The notes: a model not told the origin generated them from the sequence alone. 64,000 nucleotides of DNA from an uncultured Latescibacterota bacterium (GCA_951812755.1 OX638329.1:5154522-5218521); one strand, 5' to 3'; counted from the first letter of the stretch, positions 43,512-54,367 are shown. Made by a program: numbers and translations.

Positions 43512-44639
43512 ATGGACATATTTTACGATTTTTTGAATACAACTGGATTTGCCAACTTGAGTTGGGGCAATGTCATTATGATCGCAATCGGCATTGTGTT
43601 TATCCACCTGGCGATCACCAGAGATTACGAACCCCTGTTGTTACTGCCAATCGGCTTTGGCATGATCGTGGGAAATATCCCCGCTATTCCGAGCATGGCC
43701 CTCGGCGTTTACGACGAGGGCAGTGTATTGCGCTATATCTATTTCGGCGTGACATCGGGCCTGTTCCCACCGCTAATCTTTTTGGGAATTGGCGCAATGA
43801 CCGATTTTTCGACACTCCTATCTAATCCCAAACTGGTACTGTTAGGTGCTGCGGCGCAAATGGGCATATTCCTGACCCTGATCGGTGCGCTATATCTGGG
43901 CTTTTCACCTTCCGAATCCGGAGCCATCGGAATCATTGGCGGGGCTGATGGACCGACGGCAATTTTCTTATCTGCCAAATTAGCGCCTCATCTTTTAGGA
44001 GCCATCGCCATCGCCGCGTATTCGTACATGGCACTCGTGCCGGTAATTCAGCCGCCGGTTATGAAGCTATTGACCTCAAAACGCGAGCGACTGATTCGCA
44101 TGCCCGAACCGCGCAAACCCTCCAAGCGCGAACGCATCATTTTTCCTATAGCTGGCTTCTTAATTGCAACCTTAATTGCACCGGGCGCATTGACCCTGCT
44201 GGGCATGTTGTTTTTTGGCAACTTGTTAAAAGAGAGTATGGTCACAGACCGATTGGCCGAGTCCGCACGCACGTCAATGGTCGATATTGTGACAATCTTA
44301 CTGGGTTTTTCCGTGGGCGCCAGCACAGAGGCACAGACATTCTTGACCCCTGATTCGCTTTTGATTTTTGGCCTGGGCGCGCTATCTTTTGCAGTGGCTA
44401 CGGCAAGCGGCGTCCTATTTGCAAAATTGATGAACGTGTTGACAAAAGAAAAAATCAATCCCCTAATAGGTGCCGCAGGCGTATCGGCAGTACCCGATTC
44501 TGCACGCGTCGTGCAAATGGTGGGACAACAAGAAGATGCACACAACTTTTTGCTAATGCACGCCATGGCGCCCAATGTAGCTGGCGTGATCGGCTCAGCT
44601 GTTGCCGCGGGGATCTTGTGGTCGGTATTGGTTCAGTAG
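43512..44639 (+). CDS. oadB: Sodium-translocating decarboxylase beta subunit
   Basis: A 375-aa polytopic membrane protein, the sodium channel of oxaloacetate/methylmalonyl-CoA/glutaconyl-CoA decarboxylases. Key motif: IGIIGGADGPTAIFLSAKLAP, around the conserved Asp of the ion path; also LPIGFGMIVGNIP and the late GVSAVPDSARVVQ. It couples decarboxylation to sodium export. The ATG at 43512 follows OadG by 20 nt. Confidence 0.92.
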   Translation: MDIFYDFLNTTGFANLSWGNVIMIAIGIVFIHLAITRDYEPLLLLPIGFGMIVGNIPAIPSMALGVYDEGSVLRYIYFGVTSGLFPPLIFLGIGAMTDFSTLLSNPKLVLLGAAAQMGIFLTLIGALYLGFSPSESGAIGIIGGADGPTAIFLSAKLAPHLLGAIAIAAYSYMALVPVIQPPVMKLLTSKRERLIRMPEPRKPSKRERIIFPIAGFLIATLIAPGALTLLGMLFFGNLLKESMVTDRLAESARTSMVDIVTILLGFSVGASTEAQTFLTPDSLLIFGLGALSFAVATASGVLFAKLMNVLTKEKINPLIGAAGVSAVPDSARVVQMVGQQEDAHNFLLMHAMAPNVAGVIGSAVAAGILWSVLVQ

Positions 44640-44667
44640 GTTCTGCATTTGGCGAAGGATTTTAATT

Positions 44668-46458
44668 ATGGCAAAGAAAAAAGTAATATTTATGTGTACG
44701 GCATTTCGCGATGGCTTTCAGTCGGTTTATGGGGCGCGGGTGTTCACGCCCGACTTTTTACCTGCGGTAGAGGCCGCACGCGAAGCCGGAATTGATTATC
44801 ATGAAGCCGGTGGCGGAGCGCGGTTTCAATCCCTGTACTTCTATTGCAATGAAGACGCGTTTGCAATGACCGATGCGTTTCGTGAAGCCGCAGGACCAGA
44901 GGCTAACTTGCAGACCCTGGCCCGCGGCGTGAATGTGGTAGGGCTGGAATCGCAGTCGAGCGACATCATCAAGCTACACGCCGAATTGTTCAAAAAACAC
45001 GGCATCACCACCATCCGCAACTTTGACGCCCTCAACGACGTCAACAATTTGATCTACAGCGGGCAGTGCATCGCAGATGCGGGATTGCACCATCAAGTAT
45101 GTGTGACCTTGATGGAATTGCCCCCCGGCTGCACCGGGGCACACGACGCGGATTTTTATGAACAAACACTCCGCGAAATTTTAGACGCCGATATTCCATA
45201 TCACTCGGTGTGTTTCAAAGATGCCTCGGGCACGGCTGTACCTGCAAAAGTATATGAAACCATTAAACGGGCACGCCAACTGCTGCCCGACGGCACATTT
45301 ATCCACTTTCACACCCATGAAACGGCCGGGATCAGCGTACAGGCCAATCTCGCCGCACTGGAAGCGGGAGCCGATGCCATTGACCTGTCGCTGGCACCGT
45401 GTTCCGGGGGCACATGCCAGCCCGATATCCTGGTCATGTGGCACGCTCTTCGCGGCACAAAATACGATCTGGATATCGATATAGAGAAAGTCCGAGATGC
45501 CGAGGAAGTGTTTAAAGAATGCATGGCGGATTACTTTTTGCCACCAGAAGCCACGGCGGTTGAACCCATGATCCCCTGGAGTCCAATGCCGGGTGGCGCG
45601 CTCACGGCCAATACGCAGATGTTGCGCGACAATGGCATCATGGACAAATATCCCGACATGATCAAAGCCATGGGCGACGTAGTCGCACGAGGTGGTTTTG
45701 GCACATCTGTCACACCCGTATCGCAATTCTACTTTCAACAGGCATTTAACAATGTGATGTTTGGCCCCTGGGAAAGAATCGCCGAACCTTATGGACAGAT
45801 GGTACTCGGCTATTTTGGCAAAACCCCCGTCCCTCCCGATCCCGAAGTTATGAAAATCGCGTCAAATCAGTTGGGACTTGAACCCACAGACCAGCCGCCT
45901 CTCGAACGCAATGATGCCGATCCCGAAAAGGGCAGAGATGCCGCAAAGAAACTACTGGACGCCGAAGGGATTGAGGCGACAGATGAGCACATCTTTATCG
46001 TAGCGACATGCGGCGATAAGGGAATGGATTTCTTGAAAGGCGATGCCGAAATCGGCGTGCGGAAAATCGAAAAGCAGGATGACGCACCCGTACCAGTTGC
46101 CGACGGTGCAGCAGAATATAAGCTACAGGTCAATGGCAAATCCGTGCGCGTGCAAATTGACGGCAATATCGCCACCGTAAATGGCACAACTTATACAGTG
46201 GATATAGAAGATACAGTATCTACACAGGCGTCAACACCCGCCAATGCCGAACCCGTAAGCGCGCAAATGCCCGGAAAAGTCATTCGAATTTTGAAACACG
46301 CAGGGGATCAAGTCCAGGCGGGCGAAGCGATCCTCATTCTGGAAGCCATGAAAATGGAAGTCCAAATCACCTCTCCTAATGCAGGCACAGTCGTCGAAAT
46401 GCCCGTCAACGTCGGCGATCAAGTATCCAATGGTCAGACACTTGCGATGGTGGGATAA
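44668..46458 (+). CDS. oadA: Oxaloacetate decarboxylase/pyruvate carboxylase-type alpha subunit with biotinyl domain
   Basis: A 596-aa biotin enzyme. Residues about 1-300 are a carboxyltransferase TIM barrel (HMGL-like; FRDGFQSVYGARVF, CFKDASGTAVPAKVYE, FIHFHTHETAG); then the conserved PYC_OADA domain; residues about 525-595 form the biotinyl domain with the biotin lysine in LILEAMKMEVQ. A Pro/Ala-poor linker (TQASTPANAEPVS) precedes it. Which acid is decarboxylated cannot be told; oxaloacetate is the default. Start at ATG 44668 with GAAGGA upstream. The biotin ligase gene lies just downstream on the opposite strand. Confidence 0.9.
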   Translation: MAKKKVIFMCTAFRDGFQSVYGARVFTPDFLPAVEAAREAGIDYHEAGGGARFQSLYFYCNEDAFAMTDAFREAAGPEANLQTLARGVNVVGLESQSSDIIKLHAELFKKHGITTIRNFDALNDVNNLIYSGQCIADAGLHHQVCVTLMELPPGCTGAHDADFYEQTLREILDADIPYHSVCFKDASGTAVPAKVYETIKRARQLLPDGTFIHFHTHETAGISVQANLAALEAGADAIDLSLAPCSGGTCQPDILVMWHALRGTKYDLDIDIEKVRDAEEVFKECMADYFLPPEATAVEPMIPWSPMPGGALTANTQMLRDNGIMDKYPDMIKAMGDVVARGGFGTSVTPVSQFYFQQAFNNVMFGPWERIAEPYGQMVLGYFGKTPVPPDPEVMKIASNQLGLEPTDQPPLERNDADPEKGRDAAKKLLDAEGIEATDEHIFIVATCGDKGMDFLKGDAEIGVRKIEKQDDAPVPVADGAAEYKLQVNGKSVRVQIDGNIATVNGTTYTVDIEDTVSTQASTPANAEPVSAQMPGKVIRILKHAGDQVQAGEAILILEAMKMEVQITSPNAGTVVEMPVNVGDQVSNGQTLAMVG

Positions 46459-46535
46459 AAAGAAGTGTGAAGTGTGAAGTAAGAAGTGTGAAGTCCGCTC
46501 CCAGCCCCCAATTCTTAATTTTTAATTTTTAATTT
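46459..46535. repeat. Heptamer arrays between oadA and birA
   Basis: GTGAAGT/AAGTGTG heptamers at 46462-46493, then TTAATTT heptamers at 46508-46537. Both types recur elsewhere in the window. The region may also act as a weak bidirectional terminator. Confidence 0.55.
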
Positions 46536-47279
46536 TTAAACCGCCGCGACATCGCCTGCCCAAATCTCGCTCACCCGACCGTCTGGCCCGCGCAACAAAA
46601 GCTGACCGCAATCGCCAAATCCCGCGAGAACGCCCGTTTTTGCATCATCACCTTCGCCAACCGAGATCTCCTCACCAATATAAACACAGCGGTGTTCCCA
46701 TGCTGTGCGAAGAGCGGCAAAACCCTCGCTTTCCCAGCGATCAATCCACGGAGCAGTGGATGAAAGGACTTGTTCAAGCACCTGTTCGAGATCGTACTCG
46801 CGTCCTGTTTCAAGACGCATAGAAGTAACGGGGCGGTCAATCAGCGCCGCGGTCGTCGCATCCATATTCACGTTGAGCCCAATACCAACGACAATTGCCG
46901 TGCCATCGGGCTGTTTTTGGTCGCTGCGCTCGAGGAGCATACCACAAATTTTGGCGCGGTCGATCAAAACATCGTTGGGCCATTTGGTTTGCGTACTTAT
47001 ACCATAAGTTTTCAGCGCATCGGATACACCCAGGGCAATGGCAATGGGCAGGGAGGTCAGTTGGGAAAACGCGCCTCTTGTAATGAGAAGAAAAGAAAAC
47101 GTCAGATTCTCATTGGCCTGTGCGATCCATTGACGCTGATAACGCCCCCGTCCTGCGGTCTGTTCCCGAGCGGCGATGACAAAGCCAGAGGAAAGTCTCT
47201 CACCTCCGGATAGACGCTGAAGAAGGTGCGTATTGGTCGAAGCGAGTTGGTCGTGCCATTCAGGCGTTAGAAAATTCAT
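46536..47279 (-). CDS. birA: Biotin--protein ligase
   Basis: A 247-aa biotin-[acetyl-CoA-carboxylase] ligase without a DNA-binding domain. Motifs: STNTHLLQRL, AREQTAGRGRYQRQW (biotinyl-AMP loop), TKWPNDVLIDRAKICGMLLE and VVGIGLNVNM, then a C-terminal SH3-like cap (GVLAGFGDCGQLLLRGPDG). It probably biotinylates OadA, whose gene converges on it. The ATG at 47279 starts the conserved domain; the frame extends to 47363 but adds only unlikely sequence. Confidence 0.92.
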   Translation of the reverse strand: MNFLTPEWHDQLASTNTHLLQRLSGGERLSSGFVIAAREQTAGRGRYQRQWIAQANENLTFSFLLITRGAFSQLTSLPIAIALGVSDALKTYGISTQTKWPNDVLIDRAKICGMLLERSDQKQPDGTAIVVGIGLNVNMDATTAALIDRPVTSMRLETGREYDLEQVLEQVLSSTAPWIDRWESEGFAALRTAWEHRCVYIGEEISVGEGDDAKTGVLAGFGDCGQLLLRGPDGRVSEIWAGDVAAV

Positions 47280-47393
47280 AGGAATTGATGTATAAGGAAA
47301 TGAAATAAAATCTGATACTGTATGCTCAGGTATTATTGCATTTGTTTTATCGATTTGTCTCAAAAAAATCTATAGGTCTGTCACTGCCATCTC

Positions 47394-47422
47394 TTGACAA
47401 TAGAATGGAAATCCTACATACT
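47394..47422 (+). promoter_or_regulatory. Sigma70-type promoter of the STAS-like module
   Basis: TTGACA (47394-47399), 17-nt spacer, CATACT (47417-47422), 84 nt before the ATG at 47507. Confidence 0.55.
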
Positions 47423-47506
47423 GTAAAGATGTGCGTTATGTGTTGGGATTTCAAAACATGTACTGACAGAGTGTAAATCAGTAAATCCTGGATATTGGAG
47501 ACAGCC

Positions 47507-47833
47507 ATGACGACAATCAAAATTGCAACCGACTTCTCAGACATGCCAGGAGCGAAATTTCGCTCAGATGGCCCTTTTTCTGGAGAAGAATTTAGAGAAA
47601 AAATACTGATGCCGTTGTTTAAAAATGGAGCGGATAATGGTAAAATCCATATTGATCTGGATGGAGTGGACGGATATACATCTTCTTTTTTAAAAGAGGC
47701 ATTTGGAGGACTGGCAAGAATTGTGGGACCCGAAAAGGTTAAGAAACGAATTGCGTTCAAGTCAACAGAATTTGGCTATATGATATCCAAAATTGATGAA
47801 TTTATTAGCGATTGTGAAGCCACTACAGCCTGA
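47507..47833 (+). CDS. STAS-like (DUF4325) protein
   Basis: A 108-aa protein. The stretch IHIDLDGVDGYTSSFLKEAFGGLAR (residues about 46-70) is the hallmark of DUF4325 STAS-like proteins, which often partner with signalling ATPases. GGAG sits six bases before the ATG at 47507. The next gene starts four bases after its stop, so the two are a unit. No kinase-like partner is nearby, which is unusual for the family. Confidence 0.75.
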   Translation: MTTIKIATDFSDMPGAKFRSDGPFSGEEFREKILMPLFKNGADNGKIHIDLDGVDGYTSSFLKEAFGGLARIVGPEKVKKRIAFKSTEFGYMISKIDEFISDCEATTA

Positions 47834-47837
47834 CAAA

Positions 47838-48338
47838 ATGATCAGAACCTTAGTACAGATTATCCCCGCTCTTGTAGTGGGGATTCTTATTGGTATATTT
47901 TTGAGCGTTCAGGATTATTCGAAACTCAGAGAAATCACGCTTGGAGAATTGTTGAACGTTCTCACAAACTTTTTCTTCATTGGTATCGTCACCTATTACG
48001 TCATCCAGAGATCGAATACCGACTTAAAACGCAGAGAAATGCTGTTGGGATATTTTGATGAATTGAGAGAAAAGTTACGCGACCTCAATAACAAGGTCTT
48101 GGCAAACGCCGAACATCCAGACAATTCTGGGACAAGATCTATAAATCGGCAATTCAAAGAACTTGGGATATTTATGGAAGATGCACAAAAGAAATGCTGC
48201 CATTCAGAAGTTCAAAAATTGTTCTACAGTTCACCAGAAAATTTCCTCAAAGGGTGGACAGATTATTGGGCTGTAGCAACCGAATCGCCGTTTATGTCCA
48301 TTTCACTTGATCCGATACCACCTGAGAAGCTGTTTTAA
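47838..48338 (+). CDS. Two-helix membrane protein with cytoplasmic coiled coil
   Basis: A 166-aa protein. Two hydrophobic segments (residues about 3-22, IRTLVQIIPALVVGILIGIF, and 40-55, LTNFFFIGIVTYYVIQ) are followed by a helical coiled-coil region (TDLKRREMLLGYFDELREK) and a C-terminal domain with CC and FYSSPENFLKGWTDYW. No family recognised. Paired with the STAS-like gene, it may be the membrane partner of a signalling switch. Confidence 0.7.
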   Translation: MIRTLVQIIPALVVGILIGIFLSVQDYSKLREITLGELLNVLTNFFFIGIVTYYVIQRSNTDLKRREMLLGYFDELREKLRDLNNKVLANAEHPDNSGTRSINRQFKELGIFMEDAQKKCCHSEVQKLFYSSPENFLKGWTDYWAVATESPFMSISLDPIPPEKLF

Positions 48339-48347
48339 AATTAATAC

Positions 48348-48505
48348 CTGATGTTACGCATGTCAGGCGTTTTGTCATGCTGAGCGTAGCCGAAGCATCT
48401 TTTCCACCTGAGTTGGTAAGAGATTCTTCGACTCCGCTGCGCTCCGCTCAGAATGACAGGGCAATAGCGCATAGCTGAGAAGGGGCAAAATGAGTTTTAA
48501 AACAG
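48348..48505. repeat. 158-bp dispersed repeat, copy 2
   Basis: Near-copy of 42085-42242 and ends in the same ATGAGTTTTAAAACAG. The 313-nt gap 48339-48651 consists of this repeat, the tiny open frame at 48490-48603 and 48 nt before yejA. Confidence 0.85.
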
Positions 48506-48603
48506 TCTCTGAACAAATTGACAGAATTTCCTCAAGCCATGATGTGCTGCAAAGTAGATTGAGATCATGGCAAATGGGCTTATACTTTAACACCCCTTCC
48601 TAA
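48490..48603 (+). CDS. Tiny open frame starting in the repeat, probably a gene remnant
   Basis: A 37-codon frame, MSFKTVSEQIDRISSSHDVL onwards, starting with the ATG at the end of the 158-bp repeat and preceded by AGAAGGGGC. The composition looks protein-like rather than random and helical, but nothing after residue 37 continues. It may be the truncated 5' end of a lost gene or a small peptide. Low confidence. Confidence 0.25.
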   Translation: MSFKTVSEQIDRISSSHDVLQSRLRSWQMGLYFNTPS

Positions 48604-48651
48604 CACCAGGACTGTATAGAGCCTGAACATTTTAACAATTGGAGCCTGCTT

Positions 48652-50484
48652 ATGAAAACTATTTTATTCGCGCTGGTATTGAGTTTGTTGGTTGTCGCAA
48701 TGCCATTGGCAGATCAGCCCAATTACAAGGGCCACGCGATTTCGATGTATGGCGACTTAAAATACGGACCTGATTTCACACACTTTGATTATGCCGACCC
48801 CAACGCACCGAAGGGTGGCACTGTAAAAATGAGTGCCAATGGCACCTATGATTCCATGAATCAATTCATCCTCAAAGGAGTATGGGCTTATGGGTTGGGA
48901 TTGATCTACGATTCATTGACAGAGCGCTCTCTGGATGAGCCTTTTTCCGAATACGGTTTGCTCGCAGAATCGATAGAAGTACCACCGGATCGTTCATGGG
49001 CACTTTTCACATTGCGCTCTGGGGCGCAATGGCACGACGGCAAACCCATTACCCCGGAAGATGTCGTTTTTACTTTTCAAACGATTCAAACCAAAGGTAG
49101 CCCCAGATATCGCAATTATTATGCAGATATCAAACAGGTTGAAAAGATTGGCGAACGCCAGGTAAAATTCACATTTGGAGGAAAGGACAATCGGGAATTG
49201 CCCCTCATTGTCGGACAAATGTCGATCTTGCCCAAACACTATTGGGAAGGCAAAAACTTCGAAGAAACAACACTGGAACCGCCGCTCGGCAGTGGGCCTT
49301 ACAAAATTGAAGCACATGACCCCGGGCGTTCCATCACATACCGGCGCATCGAAAATTATTGGGGCGCGGATTTGCCATTGAACAAAGGGCGTTATAATCC
49401 AGACGTCATTCACTACGATTATTACAAAGACAGGACCGTGGCAACCGAAGCGCAAAAAGGCGGCGAATTTGATTTTGACCTGCAAAACAATTCCAAGTCG
49501 TGGGCAACAGCGTACGATATTCCGGCTGTGGCCGAAGGCAGATTGATAAAGGAATTAATCCCGCACGAAAATGGCACTGGAATGCAGGGATTCTGGTTTA
49601 ACACGCGACGCAGCAAATTTGCCGATCCCAAAGTGCGACACGCACTGGCTCATGCATTTGATTTTGCATGGACCAATACCAATCTGTTTTACGGACAATA
49701 CGCGCGTTCGACGAGTTATTTTTCCAACACGGAACTCGCCTCGTCGAGACTGCCCCAGGGACAGGAACTCGAAATTTTGGAAGCATTTCGCGGACAAGTC
49801 CCCGAGGAAGTATTTACCGCAGAATACAACCCGCCCACAACAGATGGATCGGGCAATATTCGCCAAAATTTGCGCGTGGCCGCACGGATGTTGAAAGCAG
49901 CAGGGTGGTCCGTAAAAGAAGGGAAGCTCACCAACGATGCATCGGGCGAAACCATGGTGATTGAGTTTCTGATCAACAATTCGCCCTCCTGGGAGCGCAT
50001 TGTGGGTCCGTATATCCAAAATCTGGAGCGACTTGGGGTAGAAGCGACAATTAAAATTGTGGATACATCGCAATATCAAAATCGCATTCAAGAATACGAT
50101 TTTGATGCTATTGTAAGCCTCAGAGCACAGTCGCTAAGCCCCGGCAACGAACAACGCTATTACTGGACATCGGCTGCTGCGGATGAATCAGGTACGAGAA
50201 ATTATGCAGGCATCAAAGACCCCGTCGTAGATGCGCTGGTAGATCAGCTAATCAACGCACCCGATAGAAAAACCCTCGTGGCGACCACCCGCGCATTGGA
50301 TCGCGCCCTCCTGTGGGGTCACTACGTAGTGCCGCACTGGCATATTCGCGCACACCGCGTGGTGTATTGGAACAAATTTAGCAAACCCGATATTTCGCCC
50401 AAATACATGCCGCAACCCTGGCTGTATTTTCCCGATACATGGTGGGTCGATGCTGCAAAAGAAGAGGCCTTAAAGAAAAATTAA
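48652..50484 (+). CDS. yejA: Peptide ABC transporter substrate-binding protein
   Basis: A 610-aa extracellular solute-binding protein of family 5. Signal peptide [20 protein letters not shown], then the YejA-type start [20 protein letters not shown] and [15 protein letters not shown]. Further SBP_bac_5 features: [17 protein letters not shown] and [20 protein letters not shown]. It captures oligopeptides in the periplasm for YejBEF; the E. coli counterpart takes up microcin C. First gene of the yejABEF operon. Confidence 0.92.
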   Translation: MKTILFALVLSLLVVAMPLADQPNYKGHAISMYGDLKYGPDFTHFDYADPNAPKGGTVKMSANGTYDSMNQFILKGVWAYGLGLIYDSLTERSLDEPFSEYGLLAESIEVPPDRSWALFTLRSGAQWHDGKPITPEDVVFTFQTIQTKGSPRYRNYYADIKQVEKIGERQVKFTFGGKDNRELPLIVGQMSILPKHYWEGKNFEETTLEPPLGSGPYKIEAHDPGRSITYRRIENYWGADLPLNKGRYNPDVIHYDYYKDRTVATEAQKGGEFDFDLQNNSKSWATAYDIPAVAEGRLIKELIPHENGTGMQGFWFNTRRSKFADPKVRHALAHAFDFAWTNTNLFYGQYARSTSYFSNTELASSRLPQGQELEILEAFRGQVPEEVFTAEYNPPTTDGSGNIRQNLRVAARMLKAAGWSVKEGKLTNDASGETMVIEFLINNSPSWERIVGPYIQNLERLGVEATIKIVDTSQYQNRIQEYDFDAIVSLRAQSLSPGNEQRYYWTSAAADESGTRNYAGIKDPVVDALVDQLINAPDRKTLVATTRALDRALLWGHYVVPHWHIRAHRVVYWNKFSKPDISPKYMPQPWLYFPDTWWVDAAKEEALKKN

Positions 50485-50489
50485 GTACC

Positions 50490-51596
50490 ATGGGATCCTA
50501 TATTCTAAGACGTTTTTTGCTATTCTTCCCAACACTCCTCGGCGTAATGGTGATCAATTTTTTGATCATTCAAGCCGCGCCCGGTGGACCTGTCGAACAA
50601 GCCATTGCGCAGATACAGGGACACGATGTGGATGCGTCTGCCCGCGTGGGCGGCGATGGCGGCGAAATATCCTCATCTCAAACCCAGCGACAGCGCAGTT
50701 CGGGATCAACGGGCAAATACCGCGGCGCACAAGGGCTTGACCCCGAACTAATCGCGGAATTGGAGCGGATGTATGGCTTTGACAAACCGGCTCATGAACG
50801 CTTCTATCAGATGATCGTGCGGTATTTGCAATTCGACTTTGGCGAAAGTTTTTATCGCGATCAAACCGTTGTCGATATCGTCCTGGACAAAATGCCCGTA
50901 TCCATTTCTCTCGGATTGTGGACGACATTACTCGTTTACCTGATCTCAATTCCACTGGGCGTGACCAAAGCCGTGCGCGACGGATCCAAATTCGATGTGT
51001 GGACCTCGGGCGTGATCGTCATAGGCAATGCCGTGCCGGGATTTATGTTTGCGATCTTCTTAATCGTGTTATTTGCCGGCGGCAGTTATTTCGACTTTTT
51101 TCCCCTGCGGGGATTGACCTCCCCCGAATGGGATCAGTTTGGCCTATTTCACAAAATCACCGATTATTTCTGGCACCTCGCACTGCCCATCGCATCCATG
51201 GTAATTGGTGGATTTGCCGGACTGACCCTCTTGACAAAAAATTCCTTTTTGGATGAAATCAACAAGCAATATGTCATGACAGCGCGGGCAAAGGGATTGG
51301 AAGAGCGTCGCGTATTGTACGGACACGTTTTTCGCAATGCGATGCTAATCGTGATCGCGGGGTTCCCGAGTGCATTTGTCAATATCTTGTTCACAGGCTC
51401 GCTATTAACCGAGATAATCTTTTCACTCGATGGATTGGGCCTCCTGGGCTATGAAGCCACGGTCAACCGCGATTACCCGATCATGTTTGCCACGCTTTAC
51501 TTTTTTACCTTACTGGGATTGGTGATGCAACTGGTAAGCGACTTGACCTATACACTGGTAGATCCGAGGATTGATTTTGAAAGCCGAGAAGTATAG
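50490..51596 (+). CDS. yejB: Peptide ABC transporter permease
   Basis: A 368-aa permease with about six transmembrane helices and the binding-protein-dependent permease motif [20 protein letters not shown] (EAA loop). The N-terminal [20 protein letters not shown] and the periplasmic Gly/Ser/Gln-rich insert (residues about 45-75) are YejB-like. ATG at 50490, five bases after yejA. Its end overlaps yejE by 20 nt. Confidence 0.92.
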   Translation: MGSYILRRFLLFFPTLLGVMVINFLIIQAAPGGPVEQAIAQIQGHDVDASARVGGDGGEISSSQTQRQRSSGSTGKYRGAQGLDPELIAELERMYGFDKPAHERFYQMIVRYLQFDFGESFYRDQTVVDIVLDKMPVSISLGLWTTLLVYLISIPLGVTKAVRDGSKFDVWTSGVIVIGNAVPGFMFAIFLIVLFAGGSYFDFFPLRGLTSPEWDQFGLFHKITDYFWHLALPIASMVIGGFAGLTLLTKNSFLDEINKQYVMTARAKGLEERRVLYGHVFRNAMLIVIAGFPSAFVNILFTGSLLTEIIFSLDGLGLLGYEATVNRDYPIMFATLYFFTLLGLVMQLVSDLTYTLVDPRIDFESREV

Positions 51597-52677
51597 CACT
51601 CTCTCCGAGCGCGAAGACCAATTTTTGGGTTTTCAGATTTCGAGTCTCACGCGCCGACGCCTGGACAATTTTAAGGCAAACCGACGTGGCTATTACAGCC
51701 TGTGGATCTTTCTCGTCCTTTTCGGCTTGTGCTTGCCAGCAGAATTTATCGCCAATGACAAACCCCTTTTGGTTCGGCACAAGGGGGTATTTTATTTTCC
51801 AGTATTAAAAGCCTATCCCGAAACGCTTTTTGGCGGCGATTTTGAAACCGAAGCAGAGTACCGCGATCCCTTTGTAAAAGAATTAATTGAAAAGGACGGA
51901 TGGATCGTCTGGCCCCCGGTCCCATTTCGTTACGATACGATCAACTACGACCTCAAGCATCCAGCCCCTGCACCGCCTTCTATACAAAACTATCTGGGCA
52001 CCGATGATCAGGCACGCGATGTAACAGCGCGATTGATCTACGGATTTCGGTTATCGGTCTTATTTGCCCTCGCGCTCACAGCATTCAGTTCTGTAGTGGG
52101 CATTGCAGCCGGGGCCGTACAGGGTTATTTGGGCGGATGGGTTGATCTCATTTTTCAAAGATTTATCGAAATTTGGGGCGGATTGCCCACCCTGTTTATC
52201 CTCATTATTATCGCCAGCATTATTGAGCCAACTTTCTGGACGCTCTTAATCATTATGTTACTGTTCTCCTGGATGCGCCTGGTCGGCGTGGTGCGGGCCG
52301 AGTTTTTGCGGGCGCGCAATTTTGATTTTGTACGCGCCGCGCGCGCTTTAGGTGTCAATGACTTGACAATTATGTGGCGGCACGTATTACCCAATGCCAT
52401 GGTAGCAACACTGACCTTCTTGCCCTTTGTACTGGTGGGGGCTGTCACGGTATTGACCTCATTGGACTTTCTGGGTTTTGGCCTTCCGCCACCTTCACCC
52501 TCGCTGGGAGAATTACTCAACCAGGGCAAGCGCAATTTGCAGGCTCCCTGGCTGGGTCTGTCCGGATTTTTCGTTCTGGCAATTATGTTGTCGCTACTCG
52601 TATTTATCGGCGAGGCCGTGCGCGATGCGTTTGACGTCCGCAAGACCCTGTCGCAAACGGAGGGCAAGGGCGCGTGA
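51577..52677 (+). CDS. yejE: Peptide ABC transporter permease
   Basis: A 366-aa permease. [20 protein letters not shown] is the YejE signature near the N-terminus; the EAA loop appears at [23 protein letters not shown] at 51577 is chosen because GAGGA lies six bases upstream; TTG at 51571 is too close to it. Overlaps yejB at the start and yejF by four bases at the end. Confidence 0.9.
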   Translation: MKAEKYSTLSEREDQFLGFQISSLTRRRLDNFKANRRGYYSLWIFLVLFGLCLPAEFIANDKPLLVRHKGVFYFPVLKAYPETLFGGDFETEAEYRDPFVKELIEKDGWIVWPPVPFRYDTINYDLKHPAPAPPSIQNYLGTDDQARDVTARLIYGFRLSVLFALALTAFSSVVGIAAGAVQGYLGGWVDLIFQRFIEIWGGLPTLFILIIIASIIEPTFWTLLIIMLLFSWMRLVGVVRAEFLRARNFDFVRAARALGVNDLTIMWRHVLPNAMVATLTFLPFVLVGAVTVLTSLDFLGFGLPPPSPSLGELLNQGKRNLQAPWLGLSGFFVLAIMLSLLVFIGEAVRDAFDVRKTLSQTEGKGA

Positions 52678-54287
52678 GCTTGTTAGACGTTCAAAATTTA
52701 GGCGTACATTTTCATCTCGAAAACCATGTCGTCGAAGCTGTCCGCGGGATATCATTTCACATTGCAAAAGGCGAAACCGTCGCACTCGTAGGCGAATCGG
52801 GTTCGGGCAAATCTGTCTCGGCGCTTTCCATCTTGCAATTGTTGCCCTATCCACGCGCCTCGCATCCACACGGCAGCGTGCAATTTGATGGCGAAGAAAT
52901 GCTGGGCGCGCCGCAAGAGCGACTGCAACAACTGCGCGGCGACCGCATTGCGATGATTTTTCAGGAGCCGATGACCTCCTTAAATCCGCTACACACCATC
53001 GAGAAACAGATCGGCGAAACCCTGATGTTGCACCGCAAAATGACGCGAGAACAAGCGCGTGAACACACGATAGACTTATTGCAAAAAGTACACTTGCCCG
53101 ATCCGGAAACACGCCTCAAATCGTATCCGCACCAGCTATCGGGCGGTCAGCGGCAGCGCGTAATGATCGCCATGGCCCTGGCCAATGAGCCGGATTTGCT
53201 AATTGCCGATGAGCCTACAACTGCGCTGGATGTAACCATCCAGGCACAAATTTTGAAATTGCTCAAAGACCTGCAAGACGAATTTGGCATGGCGATTTTG
53301 CTCATCACGCACGACCTGACAATCGTGCGGCATGTGGCGGATCGCGTCTATGTAATGACACAGGGAAAAATTGTAGAAGAAGGAGACACCGCGCGCATCT
53401 TCGAGCAACCGCAACACACATACACGCAAAAACTTTTGAACGCACAGCCAAAGGGGACGGCATCCGCGCTAAACGGATCGGCACCCATTGTGGTCGAAGC
53501 GGATAATCTGAAAGTATGGTTCCCCATTCAGCGGGGATTATTGCGGCGCACCATCGGACATATAAAGGCCGTAGATGGCATCTCATTAACTGTCCGCGCC
53601 GGGCATACCCTCGGCGTCGTCGGCGAATCTGGCTCGGGCAAAACAACACTGGGATTGGCCCTGTTGCGGTTATTGAGCAGTCAGGGACCGATCGAGTTTA
53701 ACGGACAGGGCATTCAGAGCCTGCCGAGCAAAGTACTGCGCCCCTTAAGGCGAGAGATGCAAATTGTTTTCCAAGACCCCTTTGGGTCCTTAAGTCCGCG
53801 TCTATCGGTCTTTCACATCATTGCCGAAGGGTTGCGGGTTCACAACATAGGAGGCAACGATCACAAACGCCGAGACCTCGTAGCAGAAATAATGGATGAA
53901 GTCGGGCTTGAAACTGAAATGATGGACCGGTTTCCACACGAGTTCTCGGGCGGTCAGCGACAGCGCATTGCCATTGCGCGCGCCATGGTATTGCGCCCTC
54001 AATTTGTGGTCCTGGACGAACCCACAAGTGCGCTGGACATGACCGTACAGTCGCAAATTATCGACTTGCTCCGGCGCTTGCAAAAAGATCACGACCTGGC
54101 TTATTTATTTATCAGCCACGACTTGCGGGTCGTGCGCGCGCTGGCCAATGAACTCGTCGTAATGAAGGATGGCGTCGTTGTAGAACACGGGACAACAGAA
54201 ACCGTATTTGCAAATCCACAAACAGATTATACGCGGGAACTGATTACAGCTGCATTTGATATCGATGTTGTCGAAAGCAATCACTAA
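52674..54287 (+). CDS. yejF: Peptide ABC transporter ATP-binding protein with two ABC domains
   Basis: A 537-aa protein with two full nucleotide-binding domains. Domain 1: Walker [11 protein letters not shown], signature LSGGQRQR, Walker B LLIADEPT. Domain 2: [37 protein letters not shown]. It energises the YejBE channel. GTG start at 52674 overlaps the yejE stop (GTGA). Confidence 0.93.
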   Translation: MSLLDVQNLGVHFHLENHVVEAVRGISFHIAKGETVALVGESGSGKSVSALSILQLLPYPRASHPHGSVQFDGEEMLGAPQERLQQLRGDRIAMIFQEPMTSLNPLHTIEKQIGETLMLHRKMTREQAREHTIDLLQKVHLPDPETRLKSYPHQLSGGQRQRVMIAMALANEPDLLIADEPTTALDVTIQAQILKLLKDLQDEFGMAILLITHDLTIVRHVADRVYVMTQGKIVEEGDTARIFEQPQHTYTQKLLNAQPKGTASALNGSAPIVVEADNLKVWFPIQRGLLRRTIGHIKAVDGISLTVRAGHTLGVVGESGSGKTTLGLALLRLLSSQGPIEFNGQGIQSLPSKVLRPLRREMQIVFQDPFGSLSPRLSVFHIIAEGLRVHNIGGNDHKRRDLVAEIMDEVGLETEMMDRFPHEFSGGQRQRIAIARAMVLRPQFVVLDEPTSALDMTVQSQIIDLLRRLQKDHDLAYLFISHDLRVVRALANELVVMKDGVVVEHGTTETVFANPQTDYTRELITAAFDIDVVESNH

Positions 54288-54367
54288 CCCGCTTGCTTGT
54301 GAGGAGGCAGATAGGTTTGTTTTCTCATATAGTATTTCTTTTTTTACACAACTTGAGTTAGTTACTA

